Position numbers and translations under genes: made by a program. From positions 124,001 to 188,000 of the forward strand of contig DAINSQ010000001.1 of NCBI GenBank assembly GCA_036741235.1: a stretch of 64,000 nucleotides of DNA, read 5' to 3'. The first letter of the stretch is position 1, and every line of letters starts with the position of its first letter. This document shows positions 1 through 8,807 of this stretch, in pieces. The DNA comes from JABWBR01 sp036741235. GTDB taxonomy: Bacteria > Bacteroidota > Bacteroidia > Chitinophagales > Saprospiraceae. The notes beneath the pieces were generated by a model. The model searched no databases. It worked only from the letters and a program-made list of their open reading frames with translations, and was not told the DNA's origin.

Positions 1-1201
1 CCTGCAATTTTTCAACGGCGATATTGGGATACAAATCTGGAATTACCGTTATGGTATAGCTGATTGAATCCGCATTAGGGAGTTGTTTATTAGAAATAAA
101 GAGTTTATAAGTTTCGTCTTTCAGGGCTTTTTTCTGGAATGTAAATAAATCGTCTGAGAAGCGTTTTGCAGCGATAATTTTACCCTGCCCGGAAAACAGC
201 ATATTGATCTCATCTGTAAACTGCGCATTAAATATCCAGTCGATTTGGGTGCCTTGAGGAACTACGAGGTCTCCTATATTTTGAAGCGACTCGTCTTTGC
301 GCTGGGTATATGCCGGATAATTCAATTTCACGTCAAAACCCTGCATATTGGGTTTTTCAAGAACGTTGAGGGTGTAGTCCCGGGATTCTATGCCGCTTGA
401 GAACAGCTTAAACTCCACGTCTTTTTGCACATTGCTAAAGCGGTAAGTAAACAGGTTGGCATTTTCCTTGGTAAGGCGATACTGGTAGTCTTCGATTTCA
501 ATAAAGACCTCGTTCGGCAATATTTTGCCTTCGATTGTTACTTCCAGGGGATAATCTTCGAACTGTGCCACGTTGAGATCCTTTTCGTTCACCACAAACT
601 GAAAAGGCGCGGGTTTGGCATAATGACGGTTGCTATGGATCAGCCTGTCGGTACTTTCGCGGATAATGCTGGGCGCAGCCAGGAGGATGACAAGCAGCAG
701 CAGCAGTGGGGGTAGTGCAAATCGCAGGTATTTTTTATTTTGCGAAAGATTGATAGCCGCTTTAAAAGGCACTGGTTTGATCTCCTCTGATTTTTGATCA
801 ATGCTGGCCAATATCAAATCACGCTGAGCGGCGTGATCGGCTTGTTGACGTAATTGAAGGATATTGAGCAACTTATCTTTAACATTTGTAAAATGGCTGC
901 CGATGATCTGGGCAGCTTTTTCATGGGAGATTACCTTGCCCAGACGGAAATAGTGCATCAGCGGCACAAGTACCCAGTAAGCAAGGGCTGCGGCGCTTAT
1001 CCCCACAAAAGAGAAAAACAGCGCCCGTCGAGTACCCGACGGAAAAAAGTAGTAGTGTTCAAGAAAATTGACGCTCAAAAACAGCGCAAGAATAGTAGCT
1101 ACGCTGTAGAGCGAGCCTTTTATGAGCTGGTTGATATAATACTTGCGAATAAATTGGTCCAGTTTCTCAATCAACAGCCGGTAATTGTCCTGACTTGCCA
1201 T
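1..1201 (-). CDS. DUF4175-type large membrane protein (partial, 3' end outside the window)
   Basis: The minus strand is open from an ATG at 1201 to the window edge, giving about 400 residues with no stop, so the C-terminus is missing. The start reads MASQDNYRLLIEKLDQFIRK. Two hydrophobic segments follow at about residues 25-45 and 55-75, then a cytosolic stretch with LLNILQLRQQ. A third membrane segment (LRFALPPLLLLLVILLAAP) comes near residue 165, and beta-rich extracytoplasmic sequence follows. This layout matches the N-terminal part of the long Bacteroidota DUF4175 proteins, which are often over 1000 residues. Their function is unknown. The plus-strand reading frames over this stretch are shadows. 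Confidence 0.75.
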   Translation of the reverse strand, partial: MASQDNYRLLIEKLDQFIRKYYINQLIKGSLYSVATILALFLSVNFLEHYYFFPSGTRRALFFSFVGISAAALAYWVLVPLMHYFRLGKVISHEKAAQIIGSHFTNVKDKLLNILQLRQQADHAAQRDLILASIDQKSEEIKPVPFKAAINLSQNKKYLRFALPPLLLLLVILLAAPSIIRESTDRLIHSNRHYAKPAPFQFVVNEKDLNVAQFEDYPLEVTIEGKILPNEVFIEIEDYQYRLTKENANLFTYRFSNVQKDVEFKLFSSGIESRDYTLNVLEKPNMQGFDVKLNYPAYTQRKDESLQNIGDLVVPQGTQIDWIFNAQFTDEINMLFSGQGKIIAAKRFSDDLFTFQKKALKDETYKLFISNKQLPNADSISYTITVIPDLYPNIAVEKLQ

Positions 1202-1383
1202 ATTTACATCGTTGTTTAAAAAGGGCGTACCCTTAAAAACCCATTTCTACACAAAAAAGTTGAACCCTTCGAGCGCATTAAACGTATCAAAGCTGCGTTG
1301 GGATACAAGAATCAGCAAAATAATCAACATTGGCAAGTTTGTCAAGGGCTGGAACACGTAAAAGGTCGATAAAACCGGTAATT

Positions 1384-2076
1384 ATGACATTATTTTCTGA
1401 AAAAGTGATTGCTTTCACCACCCAATTGGCTCCAGACTGGTCATTACCTGAGGGAGTAGAGCTGTTGTACCCATACGCGCTACCGGCAACGACAGCGGCG
1501 ATGAGCGCCTTTTACCACAAATACTATGGAGATGAACAGCCGCGGATTTACATCTTTGGTATCAATCCGGGGCGTTTCGGGGCGGGTATCACCGGGGTGC
1601 CCTTTACCGATCCTGTCCGGCTGGAGCGCGAATGCGGCATTGTTAATTCTTTCGACAAAAAGGCGGAGTTATCGTCGCAATTTGTGTATCAGTTTATTCA
1701 AGCATATGGCGGTGTTGCTGCATTCTATCGGCACTTTTACATCACTTCATTGAGCCCGCTCGGCTTTACCAAAGGCGGAAAAAATTACAATTATTACGAC
1801 GACAAAGCTTTGCAAGCAGCTGTAACGCCCCATATTCTGGATAATATTCAAACGCAGATGACTTTTGGTACGACTAACAAAGTGGCTTTATGTTTGGGTG
1901 AGGGTCAGAATTATCATTTTTTTGACAAAATCAATGGGTTACACGGCTTTTTTGAACACATACTGCCTTTGCCGCATCCGCGTTGGGTAATGCAATACCG
2001 TCGAAAGCAAATTGAACCATACGTAGATCATTATTTACAACAATTTGCAAAGGCCCGGCAGTTAGCTGGGTGGTAA
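1384..2076 (+). CDS. uracil-DNA glycosylase superfamily protein, SMUG/DUF4918-like
   Basis: A 230-residue protein. The opening motif GINPGRFGAGITGVPFTDP resembles the active-site loop of SMUG1-type uracil-DNA glycosylases (GMNPGPFGMAQTGVPF in SMUG1). LPHPRWVMQYRR near the C-terminus corresponds to the second, DNA-inserting loop of the superfamily. Such enzymes remove damaged or deaminated bases, but this subgroup (DUF4918 in Bacteroidota) is annotated by fold only and its substrate is not known. The frame is open back to 1330. I prefer the ATG at 1384 because the first 18 residues are basic, low in complexity and absent from the fold. It converges on the Nramp gene with 8 bp between the stops. 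Confidence 0.7.
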   Translation: MTLFSEKVIAFTTQLAPDWSLPEGVELLYPYALPATTAAMSAFYHKYYGDEQPRIYIFGINPGRFGAGITGVPFTDPVRLERECGIVNSFDKKAELSSQFVYQFIQAYGGVAAFYRHFYITSLSPLGFTKGGKNYNYYDDKALQAAVTPHILDNIQTQMTFGTTNKVALCLGEGQNYHFFDKINGLHGFFEHILPLPHPRWVMQYRRKQIEPYVDHYLQQFAKARQLAGW

Positions 2077-2084
2077 GATCGATA

Positions 2085-3398
2085 TCAATCCTGTTTGCGG
2101 GGATAGCAGAGGCGCACAACCAGGGCCGCTACCAATAACACACTTATTGTCATAGAAATAAAAATATTATATTCCGTAGAGAGCTTGATAGCGGGAAAAA
2201 CATAAAGAAGAGCTGTCAGCATATTATAACAGCCTAAAACCCCGGTAATACCCACGATAAGCAGCATAGCGACATTAGAAAACAGACCGTTATTGAATGT
2301 AGCGGACAATAAGCGTTTATCATTAACAGCCAAAATCAGAAATACGGCAACCAGGGGCAATAAAATACCGTTGATAGCCTGGGCAAGGATGATAGCTGGA
2401 ATTGGTTTGACTTCAAGTAAACTAAATAATAACCCGACCAATAAAATAATAATCCAGACAGAGCGAAAGGCGGGCGAGCTGGTTCCCCATGCCGATTCGC
2501 TACTCCCCAATAAGCCTCTTGCAGTGATAGCAGCGGCCAATGGCGCTGTGACGGACGAAGTTGCGCCGGCGGCAAACAAGCCGAAGCCAAACAACCAGGA
2601 GGCCCAGGGGCCCAGGGAATCCGACATGGTAGCGGCCACAGCTTCAAAGCTGAAGGGGCCTTTCACCAGCGTGCACGCCACAAGTATTGCCCCCGAAATC
2701 AATCCGCCGATAAGAACGGCAACCGATACCCCTATGCGCATTTCGAGAATATTCTGCCCCTGTCCTATGCCGGAAGCGAGAAATAAATTATAGGGAACAA
2801 TCGTAGTACCTATCAGGCCAATAACCAATAATTCTGCGCCTTGTGGCACTATGGGCGCTACGAGTCCGGCCCAGTCTTTCCATTCGTGATCTGTATAAAG
2901 CGCCACAGCAACAAAAGCGATCCCCATCAAAAAAACAACCATACCCAGCAAGCGGGCAATTTGCTGAAAATTGCCGATCCATAACAAGCCAAAACTTAGA
3001 AATCCTACGGCCAGTGTAAGCCAGGCATTGGGCAAGCCGGAAAGCAATTGCAAACCTGCAACCGCGCCCAGCATATTGCCTGCCTGGTAAGCTGCGCAGC
3101 CAAAAGCAACCGCTGCGAAAAGCGAAGCGCGCAAGTAGCGCTGCGAGGCGCCCGGGTACTTCAACGCGATGAGTTGACCCAGGCTTTTTCCCGAGGCAAT
3201 AGTGATCCGAGCCGCAGCCTCCTGAAGTAAAATCGTAGCAACAACAGAAAAAGTAAGCGCCCAGAGGAGCGCCAAACCATAGGATGAACCTGCTTTGGCC
3301 GCAGTAGTCACAGTACCCGGACCAATAAAAGCCGCAGAAATCACCGACCAGAACAATACACTTGACAGACCGCTTCGGAAGCTTACTGTTTTTGGCAT
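2085..3398 (-). CDS. Nramp-family transporter with an altered metal site
   Basis: About 437 residues with roughly 11 hydrophobic segments, the size and layout of Nramp (MntH-type) proton-coupled divalent metal transporters. TM1 reads FIGPGTVTTAAKAGSSYG where MntH has the DPGN motif, and TM6 reads IVPYNLFLASG where MntH has MPH. The Asp, Asn and Met that bind Mn/Fe in characterised Nramps therefore appear to be replaced by Gly, Thr and Val. This marks a divergent clade, and the substrate should not be assumed to be Mn or Fe. The frame extends to an ATG at 3506, but a promoter-like TAAATTTG (3494-3501, minus strand) lies downstream of that codon. The ATG at 3398 (MPKTVSFRSG) is the better start. 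Confidence 0.85.
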   Translation of the reverse strand: MPKTVSFRSGLSSVLFWSVISAAFIGPGTVTTAAKAGSSYGLALLWALTFSVVATILLQEAAARITIASGKSLGQLIALKYPGASQRYLRASLFAAVAFGCAAYQAGNMLGAVAGLQLLSGLPNAWLTLAVGFLSFGLLWIGNFQQIARLLGMVVFLMGIAFVAVALYTDHEWKDWAGLVAPIVPQGAELLVIGLIGTTIVPYNLFLASGIGQGQNILEMRIGVSVAVLIGGLISGAILVACTLVKGPFSFEAVAATMSDSLGPWASWLFGFGLFAAGATSSVTAPLAAAITARGLLGSSESAWGTSSPAFRSVWIIILLVGLLFSLLEVKPIPAIILAQAINGILLPLVAVFLILAVNDKRLLSATFNNGLFSNVAMLLIVGITGVLGCYNMLTALLYVFPAIKLSTEYNIFISMTISVLLVAALVVRLCYPRKQD

Positions 3399-3493
3399 AA
3401 TATGATCTACATTTGCTATAAAAAAAAGGATTTGGAATAGGGGAAACAATGAATTGAAAACATCTATCGTTATGATGATGTCTTTTTTTTTCT

Positions 3494-3526
3494 CAAATTT
3501 ATACATAATAACGGCACCCCTATCAA
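3494..3526 (-). promoter_or_regulatory. Bacteroidota promoter of the Nramp gene
   Basis: Read on the minus strand: TTG (3526-3524), 22 bases, then TAAATTTG (3501-3494), a full match to the -33 TTG / -7 TAnnTTTG consensus of the primary sigma factor of Bacteroidota. It would start transcription near 3488, inside the longest open frame, which supports the 3398 start codon. Confidence 0.6.
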
Positions 3527-3622
3527 ATATCGCAATTACATTAAGCGAGCACCCGTCTTAATAAAATTTTCCACCCTGAAAAACTGCATACTATTTAGCT
3601 TTCTCACTATAAACCCAAAAGT

Positions 3623-5083
3623 ATGCTCCTTACAAATTGCGCTACCGGAACGTTGGCGCCTTATGTTCCTGATGCGATCACCCCTTGGGATCAGAGAAGG
3701 GTGTTGCACTTGTACCGCCGCCTGGGTTTTGGCGCTTCACCGCAAGTGGTGGAAGCTGCCCTGGGGCAAACGCCCGCTACCCTGGTTGACAACCTGATTA
3801 ACCAGGCCATAAACACGCCTCTACCGCCCCAGCCGGTATGGGCTGATTGGGACATCAACGACTACACCGACTTTGGACAGCAGACCCAGCAACAACTCAT
3901 TGAATGGGTGGTGAGCTGGATACGATCAATGCTTAACAATGGGGTGAGGGAAAAAATGACCTTGTTCTGGTCAAACCACCTGGTCGCCAAATACGAAGCT
4001 TATGCTTGCCCTTCGCAATTGTATCAGTACCATACCTTGCTTCAACAGCACGCTTTTGGCAATTTCAAAACACTGGTATACGAGATGGGCAAAACGCCGG
4101 CCATGCTCGTATTCTTAAACGGCGTACAAAATACCAGCCTGGAACCCAATGAAAATTATGCGCGTGAACTATACGAATTATTTACCCTGGGGCAGGGCAA
4201 CGGATATACGCAAACCGATATTCAGGAAACTGCCCGGGCACTTACAGGCTGGAACGGTTATTTGACTTTCTGCGGCGGTATCAGCTATATTCCTTTCCTG
4301 CATGACAACGGCCAAAAAACCATTTTTGGGCAAACAGGTAATTGGGGATATGACGACGTCATCGATATATTGTTTGAACAACGCGCAGAACAAGTAGCTC
4401 AATACATCTGCGGAAAATTGTACCGCCAGTTTATCCATCCTGACGAAGTTAACCAGGATATCGTAGACGGACTGGCGCAAACCTTCCAGGCTCATAACTG
4501 GGAAATTGCGCCGGTGCTGCGGCAATTATTCAAAAGCGAACACTTCTTTGACGAAAAAGTCATCGGCACTCAGGTAAAAAGCCCGACGGATATGATGGTC
4601 AACTTTATACAGGATTCGGGATACAACAGCCTGTATTTGCCCAGCGACGATATCATGTTGTCGGTGACATATCTGATATACACTATTGGCCAGGAACTCT
4701 TCAACCCGCCTGATGTTTCCGGCTGGGCTGGCAACCGTTCCTGGATTAATGGAAGCACGCTCACTGCCCGCTGGCAAGGAATGGACTACCACGTCTTCTT
4801 TTTATTCCAATATCAGCAGGCCGCGTTGGTCAACCTGGCTAAAACACTAAGCGACGATTCCAACGACCCGGCATATATTACTCAAAAGATAGTGGATTAC
4901 TACCTCCCGAACGGTTTTAACAATCCTGCCTCATACGAGCAGGCCACTGCTGTATTCAAGTGGGATGTACCACAGAATTACTACGATTCGGGAGGGTGGA
5001 ACCTGGACTGGGACATTGCCTACATTCAGGTGGCCTTGTTATTGCGACATATTTCGAGGTTGCCAGAATTCCAGCTCATGTGA
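3623..5083 (+). CDS. DUF1800 family protein
   Basis: A 486-residue protein typical in length for DUF1800. Family hallmarks are visible: HLYRRLGFGASPQVVEAAL near residue 28, MTLFWSNHLV near 113, NENYARELYELFTLG near 180 and the ALTGW segment shortly after, and LFNPPDVSGWAGNRSWIN near 360. The molecular function of DUF1800 is unknown. Its gene is commonly placed directly before a DUF1501 gene, as here with a 44-bp gap, so the two products probably work together at the cell surface or in export. No clear signal peptide is visible at the chosen ATG. The protein starts MLLTNCATG, so a lipoprotein-like or truncated leader cannot be excluded. Confidence 0.85.
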   Translation: MLLTNCATGTLAPYVPDAITPWDQRRVLHLYRRLGFGASPQVVEAALGQTPATLVDNLINQAINTPLPPQPVWADWDINDYTDFGQQTQQQLIEWVVSWIRSMLNNGVREKMTLFWSNHLVAKYEAYACPSQLYQYHTLLQQHAFGNFKTLVYEMGKTPAMLVFLNGVQNTSLEPNENYARELYELFTLGQGNGYTQTDIQETARALTGWNGYLTFCGGISYIPFLHDNGQKTIFGQTGNWGYDDVIDILFEQRAEQVAQYICGKLYRQFIHPDEVNQDIVDGLAQTFQAHNWEIAPVLRQLFKSEHFFDEKVIGTQVKSPTDMMVNFIQDSGYNSLYLPSDDIMLSVTYLIYTIGQELFNPPDVSGWAGNRSWINGSTLTARWQGMDYHVFFLFQYQQAALVNLAKTLSDDSNDPAYITQKIVDYYLPNGFNNPASYEQATAVFKWDVPQNYYDSGGWNLDWDIAYIQVALLLRHISRLPEFQLM

Positions 5084-5127
5084 TTATGTAAAAAATCCAT
5101 TCAACCACTTAATTAAATTGAAGTAAT

Positions 5128-6780
5128 ATGTGCGATCAGCATAACAACGATACATCAAAAATACACGGCAGCAAGCTGGAGCACGGTGAAGCGCACGAGC
5201 AGCATCACCGCAGTTGGAGCCGCCGCGATTTTATTCGCACTGCCGGCATTGCGGGGGGTATGTCGCTGCTACTAAGCCGCGTACCCGTAACGGCATTGGC
5301 GCATTCTCCCTTGAGTTACGCATTAAGCAATACCAATTCTGACAGGATACTGGTATTGATCAGGTTAAAAGGCGGCAACGACGGTATCAATACCATCATA
5401 CCGTTATACCAGTACGGCATGTACCAATCCATGCGCCCGAATATTGCCATACCGCAAAATCAGTTAATCGGCTTGAGTAATGAATTGGCGATTCCCAATA
5501 CGATGGCGGCGTTGCAAACGCTATGGCAAGACGGTCGCATGAAGGTCGTCAACAACGTAGGTTATCCCGACCAGAATCTGTCGCATTTCAGGTCGGGCGA
5601 TATATGGGCTTCGGCCAGCGACGCCAATGTAGTTGACGATTCGGGTTGGTTGGGTCGTTGGCTCAACGAATTATACCCTGAATTTGTGACCAATCCGCCC
5701 GATGTGCCGCCTGCTATCCAGATCGGCGGCGGCGGCAGCATCACATTTACCAACCCCGATGAAATTGATATGAGCATGATAGCCGCCAACCCCGAGCAAT
5801 TGGCGGAGATTGCCGTTACAGGTATGTTGTACGATACCCAGGACGTACCCGACTGCTACTACGGCGAGCAGCTCACATACATGCGCACCATAGCCAACAG
5901 CACGTTCCGCTATGCGCAATCCATTGCAGCGGCTTACGGTGCATCAACCAACGACGGGGCATACGAATCGCCCAACAATAGCCCCTTGCGCATCGATATT
6001 GCGGAGCAATTGGCGGTAGTTGCCCGCTTGATAAAAGGCGGATTGGGAACGCGCTTGTATATGGTTACTGTAGATGGTTTTGATACGCACGCTGGGCAGA
6101 ATAATGTCCATCCCTCCCTGTTGTACTATTTGGCAGTAAATGTTAAAGCATTTTACGACGACCTGGCTGCGGGCGGTGTTGCCGACGACGTATTGTGCAT
6201 GACGCATTCGGAATTTGGCCGGCGCATAGAACAAAATGCATCACAGGGTACGGACCACGGCGCCGCAGCGCCGCTGATGATGTTCGGCAGCGGGCTTAAC
6301 GGCAACGGTTTTGTCGGTGGGTTGCCCAATCTTCAAAATGTAGATGCCGTAGGAAACTTGCAATACGGCGTAGATTTCCGCCGTATTTATGCTACTGTGC
6401 TAGAGGAGTGGTTGTGCGTAGATGGCGCGCTGGTAGATCAGGTGATGGGGCAATCGTTTACCAGAATGCCCGAATTGGGTATTGTTTGCCTGCCCACTTC
6501 TACCAGTTATATACAAGCGCCCTCAATTCAGCACAGGGCGCTGTACGGCAATGGCGAGGTGATCATAGAATACACCCTTCCCGAAGCTATGCCTGTCACC
6601 ATACGGGTATTTGACATTGTTGGCCGCCCGGTTGAGCAACTTTACAACGGTCAGCAATGGCAGGGAACGCATCAGGTTACTTTCAGAAATAACCGGGCCA
6701 GGCTGGTAGCAGGTATTTATGTTTATAGCATCGAAGCCGGCGGACGGGTTTACAGCCAGAAAATACGACTTGTACCTTAA
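5128..6780 (+). CDS. DUF1501 family protein with Tat-like signal and T9SS sorting domain
   Basis: A 550-residue exported protein. A twin-arginine type leader (SRRDFIRTAGIAGGMSLLLS) lies at about residues 32-51. The body carries the DUF1501 signatures LIRLKGGNDGINTIIP, SHFRSGDIWASAS, DGFDTHAGQ, MTHSEFGRR and GTDHGAAAPLMMFG. DUF1501 proteins share the alkaline phosphatase/sulfatase fold, but no activity has been established for this type. The last 80 residues (EYTLPEAMPVTIRVFDIVG, then GIYVYSIEAGG) form a type A T9SS C-terminal sorting domain, so the product should cross the outer membrane. It lies downstream of the DUF1800 gene, probably in one operon. Confidence 0.88.
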   Translation: MCDQHNNDTSKIHGSKLEHGEAHEQHHRSWSRRDFIRTAGIAGGMSLLLSRVPVTALAHSPLSYALSNTNSDRILVLIRLKGGNDGINTIIPLYQYGMYQSMRPNIAIPQNQLIGLSNELAIPNTMAALQTLWQDGRMKVVNNVGYPDQNLSHFRSGDIWASASDANVVDDSGWLGRWLNELYPEFVTNPPDVPPAIQIGGGGSITFTNPDEIDMSMIAANPEQLAEIAVTGMLYDTQDVPDCYYGEQLTYMRTIANSTFRYAQSIAAAYGASTNDGAYESPNNSPLRIDIAEQLAVVARLIKGGLGTRLYMVTVDGFDTHAGQNNVHPSLLYYLAVNVKAFYDDLAAGGVADDVLCMTHSEFGRRIEQNASQGTDHGAAAPLMMFGSGLNGNGFVGGLPNLQNVDAVGNLQYGVDFRRIYATVLEEWLCVDGALVDQVMGQSFTRMPELGIVCLPTSTSYIQAPSIQHRALYGNGEVIIEYTLPEAMPVTIRVFDIVGRPVEQLYNGQQWQGTHQVTFRNNRARLVAGIYVYSIEAGGRVYSQKIRLVP

Positions 6781-6786
6781 CACATT

Positions 6787-6810
6787 GGGGCTCTCCAATT
6801 GGGGAGCCCC
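6787..6810. terminator. bidirectional hairpin between convergent genes
   Basis: GGGGCTCTCC, loop AATT, GGGGAGCCCC: a 10-bp stem with one G-T pair, 6 bp after the DUF1501 stop and 13 bp from the stop of the convergent DUF1648 gene. T-rich sequence follows on the plus strand. Confidence 0.7.
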
Positions 6811-6823
6811 AGTATAAGTCTTA

Positions 6824-7324
6824 TTATTTATAGCGCAAAGAACGCATAATATAGACCGTAAAAACCAGGCCTATTGCGCCAAAAAGGCCAAACATAAACA
6901 GGTTGCTCAGCGTGCTTAGCTTACCCAGCGCCACCTGGATAATCAAGTAATTCATCAGGCAGAAAAAGCCTGTAATTACAGCATTCAGTGCTCGCATCAT
7001 ATTGCGTGCCAGTCGATATTGGACTTCGGCATTTTCGGGGGTGACTTTCACCGGCAAATTCCACATACGCGGAGGCACGCCTTTAATAACTACCATCATG
7101 ATGCCGTACATAAATACAGCAATACCAGGCAACATAAACACTGCATTTTTGCTGCTCCAATCGTCGGGTTCGCCTTTCAAATTAAAATGAGTAGGAATTT
7201 TATCCGGTAAGGATGGATAATACCAGATTGCGATCAACAAACTGGCGGCAATAAAAAACAAAGGAAGCCAGTCCAGCCAGTTGTATTCGTCTTGTTCTTT
7301 TTGAATAAAAGCGGGATCGGTCAT
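6824..7324 (-). CDS. DUF1648 domain membrane protein
   Basis: A 166-residue protein with four hydrophobic segments. The family signature LPDKIPTHFNLKGEPDDW is seen at about residues 40-57, after the first membrane helix. DUF1648 occurs in SdpI-like immunity proteins and in many small membrane proteins of unknown role. It is the last gene of a tight leftward operon (yedK-dtd-mazG-like-DUF1648), 2 bp after the MazG-like stop. Nothing in the sequence links it to bacteriocin immunity. Confidence 0.75.
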   Translation of the reverse strand: MTDPAFIQKEQDEYNWLDWLPLFFIAASLLIAIWYYPSLPDKIPTHFNLKGEPDDWSSKNAVFMLPGIAVFMYGIMMVVIKGVPPRMWNLPVKVTPENAEVQYRLARNMMRALNAVITGFFCLMNYLIIQVALGKLSTLSNLFMFGLFGAIGLVFTVYIMRSLRYK

Positions 7325-7326
7325 TG

Positions 7327-7668
7327 TTATTTCAATTTAGGATTAGCGGCATGCCTTGAGGCATCCCGGTTTGTTTTTTTATTCAAATTAGCGGCAAGCG
7401 CTTCGGTCAGATCAACGCCGGTTTGGTTAGCCAGGCAGATCAGGACAAACAGCACATCGGCCATTTCATCGGCCAGGTCGTGGCGGGCCGAGGCTTCCAG
7501 ATCGGGGGTTTTAAACGATTGCTCGCCGTAGAGCCGGGCCATTAATCGGGCGACTTCTCCCACTTCCTCCATTAAAATAGCGGTATTCGTCAGTTCGCTG
7601 TAGTACTTCACGCCGATTGTCCGGATCCACTCATCAACTATTTGTTGAGCTTGGCTAATCGTCATCAT
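7327..7668 (-). CDS. MazG-like nucleotide pyrophosphohydrolase
   Basis: A single-domain 113-residue MazG-like protein. The metal-binding helices are visible as MEEVGEVARLMARL (about residues 29-42) and LADEMADVLFVLICLANQ (about 65-82), giving the ExxE...ExxD Mg2+ site of all-alpha NTP pyrophosphatases. The family hydrolyses NTPs, often non-canonical ones, to NMP and pyrophosphate. The gene overlaps the end of dtd by 4 bp (ATGA), so the two are translationally coupled. A second Met codon follows the first directly, so the start is uncertain by one residue. Confidence 0.85.
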   Translation of the reverse strand: MMTISQAQQIVDEWIRTIGVKYYSELTNTAILMEEVGEVARLMARLYGEQSFKTPDLEASARHDLADEMADVLFVLICLANQTGVDLTEALAANLNKKTNRDASRHAANPKLK

Positions 7669-8117
7669 TCTTTATTTTTTGAATCCATAATAATGGTAAC
7701 AGGCCCGTCATTGAGCAATCGCACTTTCATATCGGCGCCAAAAACGCCGGCTTTCACGGGGCGTTGAGAAGCAAAGGCCAGTTTTTGTATAAAAGCCTCA
7801 TAAAGCGGTATAGCCGTATCGGGTTTTGCTGCTTTGATAAACGAAGGGCGGTTCCCTTTTTTGGTGCTTGCATGAAGCGTAAACTGGCTGATCACGAGCA
7901 ATTCGCCTGATACGTCCATGACAGACATATTCATCAATCCCTGTGGGTCGCTAAAAATACGCAATTGTGCGATTTTTTTAACCAGCCAATCGACATCATC
8001 TGCAGTATCGCTTTCTTCGATGCCCAACAATATAAGTAGGCCTGAGTCAATTTGCGACACAACAACATGGTCTACCACGACTGAAGCTTCGGATACCCTT
8101 TGAATAACAGTACGCAT
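7665..8117 (-). CDS. dtd: D-aminoacyl-tRNA deacylase
   Basis: A 150-residue protein of the usual DTD length. It starts MRTVIQRVSEASVVV and carries the two active-site motifs, SQFTLHA near residue 77 and the NDGPVT loop near residue 136. DTD hydrolyses D-amino acids mischarged on tRNA, acting in the cytoplasm as translation quality control. It lies between yedK (9 bp upstream) and the MazG-like gene (4-bp overlap), a plausible housekeeping operon. Confidence 0.95.
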   Translation of the reverse strand: MRTVIQRVSEASVVVDHVVVSQIDSGLLILLGIEESDTADDVDWLVKKIAQLRIFSDPQGLMNMSVMDVSGELLVISQFTLHASTKKGNRPSFIKAAKPDTAIPLYEAFIQKLAFASQRPVKAGVFGADMKVRLLNDGPVTIIMDSKNKE

Positions 8118-8126
8118 AACAGACGA

Positions 8127-8807
8127 TTAGAATAAAGCAGGTGGTTCGGCCAGTCGCTGGTGCAATTCCGGGCCGTTATTATTTACAGCATTTACCTTTT
8201 CCGACACGCGGTAGCAATCCAGCAGATCATTGGGCGGGGTATGCAGCATAGACAAGACGGCTTCGAGCGGGAGGTCCTGGAGCCATTTTTTTTGCGAAGT
8301 ATAGTCTGTAAGCAACATGGGCATTCTATTGTGGAGGGGCGCCACCTCCTTATTAGGCGGCGACGTAATAATAGAAAAGCTTTTCACAGCATAGTCATCT
8401 TTGTACCACACATCCCAGATGCCGGCCATCACCATGATGTCGCCATTTTTTAGTGCAATCCGATAAGGAATTTTCCTTCCGGCCTCATTTTTCCACTCGT
8501 AAAAACTATCGGCAAGCACCAGGCATCGTCGTTGGCGGACAGGTACGCGGAAGGAGGGTTTTGTTTCGATGCCTTCCATGCGGGCGTTGATCAACTTACC
8601 GCTATTCTCGCCGTCATTTGACCAATGCGGAATAAGTCCCCATGTAAAATATTGCAATACCTGAGGTTTGTCATTAGTTATAACATAAGCGTGTTGGGTA
8701 GGCGCCACATTATAATTCATCCGCAGATTGATGCCAGTATCAATTTGTTCGCCCAACTGCTGCTGGATCTTTTCTTTTGAAACCACAAATGAAAAACGCC
8801 CGCACAT
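8127..8807 (-). CDS. yedK: SOS response-associated peptidase (SRAP), YedK/HMCES family
   Basis: A 226-residue protein beginning MCGRF, with the invariant Cys2 that is exposed after Met removal and forms a thiazolidine link to abasic sites in single-stranded DNA. Other SRAP features are NARMEGIETKPSFR, the catalytic-site region CLVLADSFYEWK, and the terminal IITSPPNKEVAPLHNRMPMLL. The protein shields abasic sites during replication. It is the first gene of the operon with dtd. The upstream gap is the candidate origin. Confidence 0.93.
   Translation of the reverse strand: MCGRFSFVVSKEKIQQQLGEQIDTGINLRMNYNVAPTQHAYVITNDKPQVLQYFTWGLIPHWSNDGENSGKLINARMEGIETKPSFRVPVRQRRCLVLADSFYEWKNEAGRKIPYRIALKNGDIMVMAGIWDVWYKDDYAVKSFSIITSPPNKEVAPLHNRMPMLLTDYTSQKKWLQDLPLEAVLSMLHTPPNDLLDCYRVSEKVNAVNNNGPELHQRLAEPPALF

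Noticed and set aside
425..1219. Two plus-strand open frames in the first 1.2 kb
   Set aside because: They lie antisense to a continuous minus-strand frame that encodes a recognisable DUF4175 N-terminus; they have no domain.
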